A stretch of DNA of 64,000 bases from Ahaetulla prasina (lineage: Eukaryota > Chordata > Lepidosauria > Squamata > Colubridae): contig NC_080539.1 of assembly GCF_028640845.1 (NCBI RefSeq), forward strand, positions 101,830,554-101,894,553, given 5' to 3'. The position numbers were made by a program, and so were the translations under genes. A model generated the notes under the pieces. The model made no database searches and was not told the DNA's origin. It saw nothing but the letters and a program-made list of their open reading frames with translations. Numbering within the stretch: the first letter of the stretch is position 1; every line of letters starts with the position of its first letter. Positions 34,300 to 45,562 of this stretch are shown piece by piece.

Positions 34300-34384
34300 C
34301 AGGTAATCCTTGACTTACGACCACGATTGAGCCCAAAATTTCTGTTGCTAAGTGAGGCATTTGGTAAGTGAATGTTTCCCCATT
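34300..34384 (+). mobile_element. Left end of a palindromic DNA element
   Basis: TA followed by CAGGTAATCCTTGACTTACG, then TGAGCCCAAAATTTCTGTTG. It breaks off into a CR1 fragment. Confidence 0.65.
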
Positions 34385-34500
34385 TTACCACCAAGTGATT
34401 ATCCAATCTCATCTTAAAAACCTCCAGTGATGAAGCGTCCACAACTTCTGAAGGCAAGCCATTCTACTGGTTAATTGTACTAATCATGTTTATCATTCTT
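34385..34500 (-). mobile_element. CR1 LINE 3' end fragment
   Basis: GTGATTATCCAATCTCATCT, AAAAACCTCCAGTGATGAAG and CTTCTGAAGGCAAGCCATTC match the reversed CR1 3' region. Confidence 0.7.
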
Positions 34501-34504
34501 CAGA

Positions 34505-35913
34505 GATATTATGAAGACATCGTTCTCTAAAATAAGCATGAAGAAATGTAAATGAAGAAATGAATGAAGAAAATGTGAAGAAAAATGGAAGGAAAGGGAA
34601 GAAAACAGCCAGCTGGAAGGGAACGGACTCAATTAACCTGTAATGGAAAACCTGAATGATCAGGCTGGGCATAGATTGTCACATAGAAAATCTATCTAGG
34701 CAGTTGCTAAGAGTCAACATCAACTTGACGGCACATAATCAATAAATCAATCAATACGTTTATTTAGTAATATAAGTAATAATGTTGATTTAAATGTAAA
34801 GGTTGTATCAGTGACCTTCTATCAGCAGAACAGACAGTACTTACTGGATTTTTTTCCCCTGCACTGCGATCTCCCTTCTGTAGACAGGGAGAAGGCTCTC
34901 TTCATAAAGATTAGAGATTTATGAGAGAAATTGCAAAGAACATAAACTTTCAATACATAACTGGAAGCCTATATGCATTACCGATGTAGCCAATTAAATA
35001 TTAACTGTCCTTGTTAAACAGTTAAGTGAAATACATGAATCAATTATCATGAAAGTTGGCTCTAAATAAGGTTATTACTAGTTCAAATTATTTAACATGA
35101 AAGACTTTTTTCTGTATTGTATATTGCATCATGAATGTCACATGAAAGTGTACATTCTCCTAATAGCATGCATAAACATGAAATAAGCCAAATAAGAATT
35201 TTGAATGCCACATCTGTACTGATTTTTATTAACTATATTTAAGTGTTCTACTAATTAACTAAATAGAGGAAATGATTATTAGAAGGTTTATAATGAACTT
35301 ATATACATCTTTTGGATTTGATTAAATGAGAACACATGCCACATTTGTTGACATGGACATGTTGCTCTGCAATGGCTAAAGTATCAGACACAAACAATAT
35401 ATTGCATCACATTTGGCTCTCTGAAGGGAAATGTTTTGCCTGCAGCCTATAGTAATCAAACTTTCATGGCATGTGCAGGCTGTATTGCTCATGGAAACCA
35501 GGTGGTACACTAGTTAAACTGTACAGTTAGACAGTCAAAATGATGTCAGTTCTGGCCTTTCCTGGAAGAGACTGATCTGGCTTCTATTATGCATGTCTGA
35601 TAACATCCAAATTGGATTACTGGTTATACATGACACTTCCAAGAATATCAATTGGAGCAAAATGTAGCTGAGAAAGAAACCTTCTGTTTTCTGGACATGC
35701 AGTGGAAGACTAATATTTCCAGCTTTCCTTCATTATCTTTCCATATAATCCCAGGTTCAAAGCTTAGGTTTTGACTCATAAGGCTCAGAATGCTTCGGAC
35801 TCTTAAAGGAATCTTTATGGAGCTACCTGAAAGCATTAAAATTCTTAGAGCTGGAACACAATCCGGGGTCCCATAATCCAGAGTATCCAAATTTCTTCAA
35901 GAGTCTTTTTCTC
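34505..35913. other. Unassigned AT-rich DNA
   Basis: GAA-rich tract at 34500-34610; otherwise no gene or named repeat. The minus frame at 35648-35890 (80 codons) has no known domain. Confidence 0.45.
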
Positions 35914-35918
35914 TTGTT

Positions 35919-36286
35919 TGTCAGGCCTGGAAACCATACTAGACTTTAGGTTTCCAGACGCTGCCACATTTTTCCCCTGAGGGGAAGAAGGGGGGCTGAG
36001 GGATATGGTAACATTCTTCAAGCAGTCAAGGTCGGATGGTGTTCACATCTGCAGGAAGAGTGGCAAGAAGATATTCGAATCAACTGGGAGAACGTGGGAC
36101 CATGTGACCAGCAAAGGGGTAGGGGGGTGGGACTCTTGGGGTTTGTATAACTGGGAAAAGAATCTGGAAGTTCAGTTTTGGAATTTCACTCATCGTATGC
36201 CAGTTTCCTCATGCTAGTAAAGAACTCTGAAAAACAATGGCTTCTGAGTTTTTTTATGCAGAAGAGGTTTTTCTGGAACCTTGACA
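35919..36286 (+). mobile_element. Solo LTR, 368 bp
   Basis: TGTCAGGCCTGGAAACCAT at the start, GGAACCTTGACA at the end, and the direct repeat TTGTT on both sides (35914-35918 and 36287-36291). GTATAACTGG may serve as TATA region and AGTAAAGAAC follows. The parent class (ERV or Gypsy) is not shown by the LTR alone. Confidence 0.8.
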
Positions 36287-36454
36287 TTGTTCTTCTTCTA
36301 TACTTTTCTGTAGAATACAATTTTGGTCCCACAATTGTGTAGGATGCTAATGTAGACATATTCTGGCCGATTAAGCAGTGAAAAGAGAATGAACAGGTTA
36401 ACACAGAGAGAAGACACCTTCACTTACTGGGAAACACACAGAATGGGAACAGAT

Positions 36455-36675
36455 CCATAGTGGGTTCTAACCAGTGTTACCACCAGTTCACTTCGCGCGC
36501 ACACTTTGTGTGCGACCTTTCAGCTGGGCTAAAAACGAAGGAATAAAGGTAGGTATAGTGCAGGGGTGGGCAGGAGGGTCCAGCTGATGGTCGGAACGAA
36601 CCAGTTCGCTCTGACATCAACATTTCCGCTACCGGCTCTTCTGAACCGGTGAGAACTGGTAGCAACCCACCACTG
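36455..36675. mobile_element. hAT-type MITE, 221 bp
   Basis: Left end CCATAGTGGGTTCTAACC, right end GGTAGCAACCCACCACTG, flanked by a perfect GAACAGAT duplication (36447-36454 and 36676-36683). Confidence 0.88.
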
Positions 36676-36799
36676 GAACAGATGGCTTCCTCTTGTTAGT
36701 GGGTGTGGCAGGATGAGGGGATCAAATGACTCCATCCCTTTTGTATCTATCTACATGTCATATACATGTATGAAAGATGCAGCTTGTGTCATAATGGTC

Positions 36800-37310
36800 C
36801 AATGCTGGTTTCATCATGGGGATGAAAATGGGTTTGGCCATCACTTTTATGCATGGGGTATCTGAGGAACCATCTTGCCCTAATGGGATTGGCCTGCCTA
36901 ATTCGTTCTGGCAGAAGGGCCTACTGTGGACCTCATCAGCCAAGAAATTTTATCTAATGGGGCTTATCTAATGGAGAAGATCCTTTTCTGCCATGGCACC
37001 CATCCTTTGGAAAATCTTGCCACTGGAGGTAAGATCTGCCCCCATCTTTCTGGCCTTCAGGAAAAATCTTAAAACTGCCTCTGCCAGTTAGGGTAGAGCC
37101 CTGAAGAAGAATGTAGGCTGGGCATGGTTGTTGTAGTGACACAACACCACTGTTGTGCCGCTAAAACTCATGATCTTTTAGTTTATATTTAACCTTTTGT
37201 AATTTTAATCTGCTTTTTTCAATTGTTTTTATGTCTCCCATGTTTTACTATATTGTAAACTGCACAGTGTTTCCTCAAATCACAAGGCATATACATTTAA
37301 TCAATCAATC
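36800..37310 (+). pseudogene. L2-type LINE ORF2 C-terminus and 3' UTR
   Basis: The frame near 37010 reads FWKILPLEVRSAPIFLAFRK then NLKTASAS, matching the W-x-x-LP-x-E-V-R-x-x-P-x-F-x-x-FRK-x-LKT block at the end of L2/CR1-like polymerases. A 3' UTR with TTTTATGTCTCCCATGTTTT and an AATCAATCAATC tail follows. Confidence 0.65.
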
Positions 37311-37377
37311 CCTGATGGGGCCACTCTTTGGGTGTGCTAATTCTGAGGTGAAATTCTGTTTCATGGTCCATCTATAG

Positions 37378-37512
37378 CAGGGGTCTCCAACCTTGGCAAC
37401 TTTAAGCCTGGTGGACTTCAACTCCCAGAATCCCCCAGCCAGCAAAGCTAGCTGGGGAATTCTGGGAGTTGAAGTCCACCAGGCTTAAAGTTGCCAAGGT
37501 TGGAGACGCCTG
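37378..37512. mobile_element. Near-perfect palindromic hAT-type MITE, 135 bp
   Basis: CAGGGGTCTCCAACCTTGG at the left and its reverse complement at the right (with one change) enclose arms that pair nearly base for base around AGCAAAGCTAGCTGG. Flanks ATCTATAG (37370-37377) and ATCTATAA (37513-37520) match at 7 of 8. Transcripts would fold into a long hairpin. Confidence 0.9.
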
Positions 37513-37520
37513 ATCTATAA

Positions 37521-38333
37521 CGTATAATTATCAATGCATGGACAATCATTTTTCAAAACAAAAACTGATTTTATGGAAAGGTGCAAAGAATCCCGTTGGA
37601 CTCCTTCATTCCTTATTTTTAGCTGACAAGTGAAATCAAAACTGTCCAAGCCTCTGTGTCATCAGGAATATATTCTGTTCCTTAATTTGGCTTGTTTTAG
37701 TTTTAACCAAAATAAAAAATAAAAATGAGGTTGTAAGGTTGATGTGTTTTTGTTTTTGTTGATACAATTTTCCTGTCTATACAGTTTATATGGGTCTGTT
37801 ACAAATCAAGTACAACTCAACATCACTTTTTAATTTCACTTAATTATATAGGGACTCACAGTCACAGATGGATCTCTCCGTAGCGGATCCAGTTGGAATC
37901 AGTTAAGCTTTTCGTTTTAGGCAACAAAAGTTGACATAGGAACGATTGACACAAATTATTGAGGCAAACATTCACAACATATGCCTCACAGGTTTTTATG
38001 GTTTATTTGAAAATAGCAGATGAAATATGAGAGGCAGTTACAGTGTGTGTCTCTGTTACTTCAACTCTGTTAACTTAAGAGTTACAGTAACTACAACTAT
38101 TAAGCAAGCATGGTTAATATGAGTTTCAGACATTTTACAACTCATCAGAAGCAGCAAAATTCAACAAGATTATCATATACGTGTGTGTGAGTGTATGTGC
38201 ATGTGTGTGTAAAATAAATACTGGTAATCTTGTTTTAATCAAATTCATGTAGCCACCCATCACATTGACATGATTCTAAATATACAATATGTTTGTAAAT
38301 ATACAACATACAGTAAGCAAATAAATAAATGGT
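37521..38333. other. Unassigned AT-rich DNA with TG runs
   Basis: A TG-rich microsatellite lies at about 38178-38212. No gene seen. Confidence 0.45.
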
Positions 38334-38470
38334 GGTGCAGTGGTTAGAATGCGGTATTGCAGGTTAATTCTGCTGACTGCCAGCAGTTCAATCCTGACCA
38401 ACTCAAGGTCAGGATTACGGGGGAAAAGCTCACTCTGTAAACTCCTTAGAATGGTTTGCAAAGCACTATG
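38334..38470 (+). mobile_element. tRNA-derived SINE, shortened body
   Basis: GGTGGTGCAGTGGTTAGAAT head, then CAGTTCAATCCTGACC as B box, then AGCTCACTCTGTAAACTCCT. The middle of the body is deleted compared with 5510-5756. Confidence 0.75.
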
Positions 38471-38482
38471 AAGTGGAATATA

Positions 38483-39252
38483 CCGTATTTTCAGTCTATA
38501 AGATGCACTTTTCTTCCCCAAAAAGTGGATGGAAATGTCTGTATAAATGTCTTATAGAGCAAATGTTGTCGAAGCCCTGCCCACCCACTGGCCCTCATCC
38601 TTCGGCCTCGGCCTCCCAGCAATTTTCCTCCTTGCAGCAAACAGGAAACAGCTGGTCAGCTTCAGCACAGCCTGATTTAGCACAAGTAGCTGATTGGCGG
38701 TTGGATCAGCCTCCCAGAATACTACCAATCAGCTGTTCCAGGCTGTGGGGATCGCTGCTGCCCATCGCCACTGTAGTCTATTGCTGCCTCCATGCTACCC
38801 ATTTTCACCCTCTGTGCATCCCATTTTCGGCCTCCCGTATCCCATTTTTGGCCCATTCCAGGTGGCAATGATCCCCACTGCTTGGAATGAGCTGAAACCA
38901 GGAGGCACAGAGGCTGAAAATAGGGTTAATGGAGGCTGAAAATGGGGCACATGGAGGCCAAAAATGGGGCATATAGAGGCAGCAATAGGTGGTGGCGGCG
39001 ATGGGCGGTGATGGGCAGCAGTGATCCCCACAGCCTGGAACAGCTAGTCGGTGGTATTCTGGGAGGCCAATCCAACTGCCAATCAACTACTCATGCTAAA
39101 TCAGGCTGTGCTGAAGCTGACCAAGCTGTTTTTTATTTGCAACAAGGAGGTAAATTGCTGGGAGGCAGAGGCAGATTTTTTTTTCTTATTTTCCTCCCCA
39201 AAAGTTAGGTGCTTCTTATAGTCTGGAATGTCTTATAGCATGAAAAATACGG
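38483..39252. mobile_element. 770-bp palindromic DNA transposon, non-autonomous
   Basis: Begins CCGTATTTTCAGTCTATAAG after TA and ends AAAAATACGG before TA. The two halves are inverted copies over most of their length: for example GGCTGTGGGGATCGCTGCTG at 38741 pairs with CAGCAGTGATCCCCACAGCC near 39016. No transposase. TA flanks suggest Tc1/mariner-type mobility but other superfamilies are possible. A fragment of the family lies at 54590-54676. Confidence 0.8.
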
Positions 39253-39384
39253 TAAGTGTAAGTACTATTGCTAAGTGCTAAATAAATAAAAATAAATAAA
39301 TATACAATGAATAAAAATATGTAAAAACTCAAGGCAGGCAGCATATTTAATAGTCTGACTTCTTCTTTTTCCAATGACTACATA

Positions 39385-39538
39385 TCTGTGAGATGAATTG
39401 GATTAAAAGAGAGAGAGAACTGGCCCAAAGTCATCCAGTCAGCTCTCATGCCTAAAGCATTCCCTGAGAATCAGTACACATTTGGAGAGTATTCTGACTC
39501 ATAGTTCGAGTAGCAGCCATGGCCACTGGCCAACACAG
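39385..39538 (-). mobile_element. SINE body fragment (weak)
   Basis: GAGAGAGAACTGGCCCAAAG and TCATCCAGTCAGCTCTCATG match the body of a lizard/snake tRNA SINE seen more fully at 53590-53770. Confidence 0.5.
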
Positions 39539-39546
39539 CCTTTACC

Positions 39547-39915
39547 CAGTGGTGGGATTCAAATAATTTAACAACCGGTTCTCTGCCCTAATGACCAGCT
39601 GGGTAGGCATGGCTTGGTAGTCATGTGACTGTGTGGGCGTGGCCAAGTCAATGTCACTCACGTCAATGGGCGCTTTGCCTTAGCTGTTATAATGTAATAA
39701 GGGTTAACCAGAGAGGCAGTTTCTGTAAGCAGGGCAGTAAAAATTAGGATGGAAACACCAGAATGTTTCCTTCCTGCCTTCCTTACAGGATTAGCTCTAT
39801 AAAGTGAAAAAAAAAACAAAATAAAATTTCTTCCAACAACCGGTTCTCCGAACTGCTTAGAAAGTTAACAACCGGTTCTCCCGAATAGGTATGAACTGGC
39901 TGAATCCCACTACTG
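39547..39915. mobile_element. hAT-type MITE, 369 bp
   Basis: CAGTGGTGGGATTCAAATAA at the left and CTGGCTGAATCCCACTACTG at the right. Flanks CCTTTACC (39539-39546) and CCTTCACC (39916-39923) match at 7 of 8. AACAACCGGTTCTC appears three times inside. Confidence 0.88.
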
Positions 39916-39939
39916 CCTTCACCCATATCTAGTGAACCA

Positions 39940-40340
39940 ATCACACCCTACCTGGTCACTCATGCCTTGGTTGCCACCTGAATGTGCTATACATGGAGCT
40001 GCCTTTGAAGAATATCAAAAACTGCAATTGGTCCAGAACGTAGTGGTGTGTAGAACTTGGGATGCCCTACTTCATAGGTTGCAATGGCCTCCAATAAGCT
40101 GCCAGGTGCAATTCAAGATGCTGGTGATCACCTATAAAGCACTACATGACATAAGACTAAATTATTTGTAGTATTTCCTGGCACTGATCGCAACAGATCT
40201 AGCAAGGTAAGGCAGGCTCTGAACACCTTCTAGGAAACAATGTCATGTAATATGTGCCATCTCAGTTAGTATCCTTGCTCAATGGAACAGAATCCTCCAC
40301 CTAACATTCAAATGGCCCTGAACCTCTTAGTTTTGCAAAG
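39940..40340 (+). pseudogene. L2-type LINE ORF2 C-terminal fragment
   Basis: The frame gives YQKLQLVQNVVVCRTWDALL, then LQWPPISCQVQFKMLVITYK ALHD, matching the LQ-x-VQN-AAAR ... LHWLPV-x-x-R-x-x-FK-x-L-x-x-x-YKAL block of L2-like polymerases. Open for 79 codons then broken. Confidence 0.65.
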
Positions 40341-40710
40341 GGTCTGAAGACTGGCTTTCAGGCATCAGACCAGGATGTTAGCTGAGCCCAGAATGTATGG
40401 ATGTTTGTCTTTTTCTCTTTTTTTTTCAGATGGACTATTAGATACTTAGTTTTATTGTATTATTCATATGTGTTTAATTATTATTACAAAGGATATTGGT
40501 TGTAAACAAATATTGCTTTTGTGTGATGTTGTCAGCATATTTTCATGGGTGGTCATATAATTCATTCGAATAAATAAACTGGGTTGAGAAAGTTTGGGAG
40601 ACAAAAAGTGTGTTATCTAGAGGAAATCTATCATAGTGAGTCAACTAGGGTTAATTCGTTTTTAAAAATGGAATTCACAAGTAATTTAAAGCAATCTGGA
40701 AAATACATCT
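40341..40710. other. Unassigned AT-rich DNA
   Basis: No gene seen; probably the worn 3' part of the L2-type fragment upstream. Confidence 0.4.
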
Positions 40711-40714
40711 CCTA

Positions 40715-40783
40715 ACTAGGACTCCAAGATCCCTCTCACAGGCTCAATAGTAGTACCTGTGAGAGGGATCTTAGAGTCCTAGT
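40715..40783. repeat. 28-bp inverted repeat at the 5' edge of a CR1 copy
   Basis: ACTAGGACTCCAAGATCCCT onward (40715-40742) pairs with 40756-40783 with one mismatch, leaving a 13-base loop CTCAATAGTAGTA. The right arm is in frame with CR1 ORF2; the left arm is the same CR1 segment inverted. Confidence 0.9.
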
Positions 40784-41438
40784 GGATAACCATTTAGATA
40801 TGAGCCAGCAGTGTGCAGCAGCTGCTAAAAAAGCCAACACAGTTCTGGGCTGCATAAACAGAGGGATAGAATCAAGATCACGTGAAGTGTTAGTACCACT
40901 TTATAATGCCTTGGTAAGGCCACACTTGGAATATTGCATCCAGTTTTGGTCGCCACGATGTAAAAAAGATGTTGAGACTCTAGAAAGAGTGCAGAGAAGA
41001 GCAACAAAGATGATTAGGGGACTGGAGGCTAAAACATATGAAGAACGGTTGCAGGAACTGGGTATGTCTAGTTTAATAAAAAGAAGGACTAGGGGAGACA
41101 TGATAGCTGTGTTCCAATATCTCAGGGGTTGCCACAAAGAAGAGGGAATCAGGCTGTTCTCCAAAGCACCTGAGGGTAGAACAAGAAGCAATGCGTGGAA
41201 ACTGATCAAGGAAAGAAGCAACTTAGAACTAAGGAGAAATTTCCTGACAGTTAGAACAATTAATAAGTGGAACGACTTACCTGCAGAAGTTGTGAATGCT
41301 CCAACACTGGAAATTCTTAGGAAAATGTTGGATAACCATCTGACTGAGATGGTGTAGGGTTTCCTGCCTGGGCAGGGGGTTGGACTAGAAGGCCTCCAAG
41401 GTCCCTTCCAACTCTGTTGTTATGTTATGTTATGTTAA
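40743..41438 (+). pseudogene. CR1 LINE ORF2 C-terminus and 3' UTR
   Basis: Open frame ending at 41357: [77 protein letters not shown]. This is the typical end of CR1 reverse transcriptase. The 3' UTR GGTTGGACTAGAAGGCCTCC leads to a short (TTATG)n tail at 41416-41438. 5'-truncated, but the remaining frame of about 200 codons has no stop, so it is relatively young. Confidence 0.9.
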
Positions 41439-42360
41439 GTACTGGATGAACTTTTTTGGGTTGCTTCTGATGAAGCACTGACAGACATTTAAGGGTGAAA
41501 GCAAAGGAAAGAACAGACAAAATAAATTTAGCTTTGCTGTACAATTAATCTGTTACCCAACTTCCTCAGACCACAGCACAGCAGTATGGGGTGGTTTCAA
41601 AAAAAAATGGGGCAAAAGAAATCTATTCAGCAGCCAGATAAAAATACCCATTTTTCCCTCTCCCAATTAGCTTCTAATTGCTGTGTTAGACCTACATGCC
41701 AAATCAGCTATAAATGTTTCTCTTAATTGTCTTTACTGGAAGGAAAATATAAAGAAAAGTCAGAAATAAAACTAGAAGGGAGAGTGAAGGAATAACTTAA
41801 ATCTTTATTTTCTGTACTATGTAAGCAATATATTTAGACAGTAGATAAGTATTTCTCTCTTGCTATCTAGTCTTCTTTACTTCCTCATCCATATGTACGG
41901 TAATCGAGGGATGGAATTCAGCTTATGATAAAGGGAATATAACAGCTGTACCTTATAAGGAGAGCTGGCTGATGATTATTTCCTGTGCTATTGATAAAAA
42001 TCCTTCTGTCTTTCCTGGACTGAAAAATGTGTTGCTATACTCATATTCTGCCAAATTCAGTCCTGGCTTGTTACTGGCAAATTATGGCTGTTTATTAACC
42101 AACTATTATATGCAAATGAAACTGGTTTCTATTCAACAGTGCTAACTTGGAAATGTAAGTACCCTGGATCATTTTTTCCCCCAGCTTGTAAAGAAAATTT
42201 GGATGGTTGAGGTCAAAGAGGGAAATGAGGCCTGCAAGGTAATTCATAACATCTGAATGTGCATACTAAATTTTCCTCTCATTTGTTCAGTTAACACAGG
42301 GGCAGGTAAAAGGAAAATACGTATACTATATTTCATATATGAGATATTTTGGGGCAAATG
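41439..42360. other. Unassigned AT-rich DNA
   Basis: No gene or named repeat seen. Confidence 0.45.
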
Positions 42361-42371
42361 TTCCTCTAGAC

Positions 42372-42822
42372 CAGAGGTGGGAAACTATGGCCCCTTTATG
42401 ACTTGTGGAGTTTGTCAGAATATTCATGACTGGAAGACATGGTAACAAGGTCAGCCAATGAATAGGCATAGCAACTAAGTCAGCCAATTGGGAGCTGAGA
42501 CAGACTGAAGCCAGGATGTGTCTTAGTCTGCAGCTTCTGATTCTGTGCAGAGAAATGAAACTGAAACCAGAGTGTGTGTGTGAACTTGTCTGCTCTGCTG
42601 AAAGAAACTGTGAATCTGCTGTTGGTATTGTATAATACTTCATGTATTATTGTGAATATAAAGAAGATAATGAATCCGGTTGCATCAGTTTATCTGTGTG
42701 TGCTTCTGGATTTGATTTTTGCAAGAAACTCTGACAGAGTTCAACTCCTGAGCATGGCTGGCTCAGGAATTCTGGCAGTTGAAGTCTACAAGTCATTCAA
42801 GGGCCATAGTTCCACATCCCTG
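42372..42822. mobile_element. hAT-type element split by a solo LTR
   Basis: Ends CAGAGGTGGGAAACTATGGC and GGCCATAGTTCCACATCCCTG-type inverted copy. Flanks CTCTAGAC (42364-42371) and TTCTAGAC (42823-42830), 7 of 8. Without the LTR and one target copy the element is about 122 bp. Confidence 0.85.
42413..42736 (+). mobile_element. Solo LTR, 324 bp, inside a MITE
   Basis: TGTCAGAATATTC at the start, GAAACTCTGACA at the end, with GAGTT duplicated on both sides (42408-42412 and 42737-42741). TGTCAG ends resemble those of the LTR at 35919. Orientation is a guess from GAATATAAAGAAG near the 3' side. Confidence 0.75.
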
Positions 42823-42830
42823 TTCTAGAC

Positions 42831-43399
42831 CGTGATAAGAACTAGAAACAAAAAGCATACTCTGGAATCTCTTTTTTTAATCACTTCACTTTCAGTTCAT
42901 AATTTCATGGTTATTATTAACTAAAGACATACATAGGACTTTGCTGATCTTACAACAAGTTATTCGGTGACTCACCATGACCCATTCATTTCAACATATC
43001 TGCAGGAACCACAACAAAAATGACAACAGCAGTATTGTGAAGCAAAGTTCACCCCTTTCATACATGCAAACTGTACCACAACACACGTACAAAAAGTAAA
43101 GTGTTTGCACTGCATTGGTGCAAATCATCATTTGGCTCCATACCCCTTGTAGACCCATTGCCCTTATGTCTAAGATGAAAATGAAAGTCAAATTGCTTTG
43201 CTTTGATCTTTTATACAGCCCCTTGCAGCATTTGTACTAGCCCGGAGAGATTTCTTCACAAGCTCTTCATTTGTACAGAAGCAGATTCTGGCTTTTGTGA
43301 GTGTCAGAAGAAACTAAAACAAAGCTGCAAGCCTATGCAGTTTACCTCACTGAGGACTTCACACAGGCTTTCTGCCTCTATTAAGTGAATGGTGCTTTG
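42831..43399. other. Unassigned
   Basis: No gene seen; the 61-codon frame at 43203 has no recognisable domain. Confidence 0.4.
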
Positions 43400-43407
43400 C
43401 CTTAGAG

Positions 43408-43523
43408 CAGTATTTCTTGACAACTTTAAGATTTGTGGACTTCAACTCCCAAAATTCCCTAGCCAGACAGTTCTGGGAATTCAGATCCACATATCTTAAA
43501 ATTATTAAGGTAGAATAACAATG
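43408..43523. mobile_element. Palindromic hAT-type MITE, 116 bp
   Basis: CAGTATTTCTTGACAACTTT at the left, core GGACTTCAACTCCCAAAATT inverted as GGGAATTCAGATCC, right end ending AATAACAATG. Perfect CCTTAGAG duplication at 43400-43407 and 43524-43531. Confidence 0.88.
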
Positions 43524-43531
43524 CCTTAGAG

Positions 43532-44443
43532 GCACAAAGCACCTCATTGAAGTGACTAATCTTACACAAAGCTTAGTTGGATACACAAAAAAATAATGTT
43601 ATAGCTAGACTTACCACCCAATCTAAAAACTAACATTAAACTATGGCTTTCTGTTCTGGTTTAGAGGACAATTTTAAACCATTAGAATTGAATCAGGTGT
43701 CATGTCCAACTAGATCAGTGTTAAAGTTCAAACTGAACATGAAAATTGCATGTGTGAGGGAAGAAGCATGACTAAATTGTGAGAATACGTCTTCCCTTTT
43801 CTAATGTTCTGGAAGGATAAAAGGAAGGAAGAGAAAAAGAAAAATACCATTTTTGTTATAATACTTCAAAACTGTCTTCAATTATAGCTAGTCATTTATA
43901 AATGCCAAATTATTTTTTGAAGTAATTTATCTCAGAGCTATCAACTTTCACCAGCATATACTTTTAGGCAGAGGGTTGTTGTTTTTTTGTCTTCTAGTCT
44001 TGATTTTGTCATTATTATTACTCTCATATATTAATGAATGTCATATTAGTTCTATAATGTTTTATTTGTATTCACCTTACTTAACATTTGCTTTTGATCT
44101 ACACTGAATCCAGTAATGATTTTGGCCACAAACAAAATGATAATATGCTGTTAGCAGATTTAATTGCTAATAAGCCATGCCTGATCAAATCAATATGACT
44201 AAAGAAAGGAAAGGGGAAAAAAAGGGCCTGCCAGTATAATACAAAGAAACAGCATAATGCTAGTAAATGTATTAAACGTTTAGGGACCTAATTAATGAAT
44301 ATACCAGAAATGCAGATGAATAATGGTATGGTTATCTTGAAGGAATAGGTCATTAAAAAAGTTTTATACAATTTCTGATGAACTTAAATCTCGAATGGGA
44401 ATAAAAAGTATCAAGGGACAAAGTATGATGTTAAATTGTTTTT
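43532..44443. other. Unassigned AT-rich DNA
   Basis: No gene or named repeat seen. Confidence 0.45.
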
Positions 44444-44785
44444 GCTTTTATTATTATTTTATTGGTCAAAAAAGGTATATACAAATACATATCAGGTATG
44501 GCAAATTTTCATTTTTCTTATCCTAGATAAGAATTTTGCTCAAATTTTTTAAACACATACAACAGCCATATGGCAAGCAGGTGACACGAAGTAGCTAAGT
44601 TTACAAATCTTACATACGCAATAAAGAAGGGTCAAGAATAAACAGAATATCATACAAAAGAGAATAAGGAAAACCAACACAATACCAAATATCTTTATCA
44701 CTTCCTAGTTTTGGATCTCAGAACTCTGGGTTCAGCCTGACCCAACTCCAGGGCCGCAACAGCGGCAGCCGCCACCGCCCATGGT

Positions 44786-45562
44786 CTATAACCTCCCTTC
44801 TTCAATTCCTGGGTCATCTGATTCCAGGAGGGCTTTGTGTTCCTCCACGTAGGCCGTAGCCTCCGCAATTGTACTAATTTTTTTCGTAATGCCCTCCCGG
44901 AAAATCATCAATCCCTCTGGCATCAGCCATCTGAAGCCCACTCCCTTCTGGTACAATTTGCTTGACAAAAAGTAATATTTCTTTCTCATTTCACGTACCT
45001 GTCTGGGAATCTGCCTCAGAATGGCTATCTCCCTGCCCCTGTAAGTCAATGCCCCACTCCTATGTTTTCTAAGAATTTCATCTCTCGTCTCTCTTCTCAC
45101 AAATTTGACATGAACCTCTCTGGGAACTGCATGCGTGCGTGCATATTGTGAATTAACTCTATAAACTCGATCCAGATCCCAATTCATGAAATCAGCACCT
45201 CTCCCAAGAAATTCTCCCAACAATTTAGTCACAACATCTCTCAAATCTTCTTGGTCCACTTCTTCCAAATTTTGAAACCTAAGGAAATAAGACATTTTAT
45301 CCATCTGTAGTCCAAGCACAACATTGCCTGTCGTCTCCTCTCTTTTCTGCACTGCCCGCATCTCACCCTCCAGACCTTCCACTTTCTGCTTGTTTTCTGC
45401 TGAGACTTGTTGAGTATCCTTTAAATCCTTTTGGATAGTCACAATTTCTGCTCTTATTTCCGTTTGGCCTCTTTGCAAATCATCCAGTTTCTTGTCCATA
45501 TTGGATAACTTTTCCAGAATTCTCTCCATCTCTCCAGCAGTTGGTCTCTGACCTTTTGCCAT
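44786..45562 (-). CDS. ORF1: L1-type ORF1 protein, 258 aa, intact
   Basis: ORF1p is the RNA-binding chaperone that packages LINE RNA. I start at the ATG opening MAKGQRP; the frame is open upstream through a poly-Phe stretch made by an A-run, probably 5' UTR. Residues 15-75 form a heptad coiled coil (EMERILEKLSNMDKKLDDLQ), the trimerisation part. Then an RRM (VVLGLQMDKMSYFLRFQNLE; LDRVYRVNSQYARTHAVPRE) and the C-terminal domain with EVHVKFVRRETRDEILRK and LRQIPRQVREMRKKYYFL, ending in a short acidic tail. Length is close to that of reptile L1 ORF1. No stop or frameshift. Confidence 0.88.
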   Translation of the reverse strand: MAKGQRPTAGEMERILEKLSNMDKKLDDLQRGQTEIRAEIVTIQKDLKDTQQVSAENKQKVEGLEGEMRAVQKREETTGNVVLGLQMDKMSYFLRFQNLEEVDQEDLRDVVTKLLGEFLGRGADFMNWDLDRVYRVNSQYARTHAVPREVHVKFVRRETRDEILRKHRSGALTYRGREIAILRQIPRQVREMRKKYYFLSSKLYQKGVGFRWLMPEGLMIFREGITKKISTIAEATAYVEEHKALLESDDPGIEEGRL

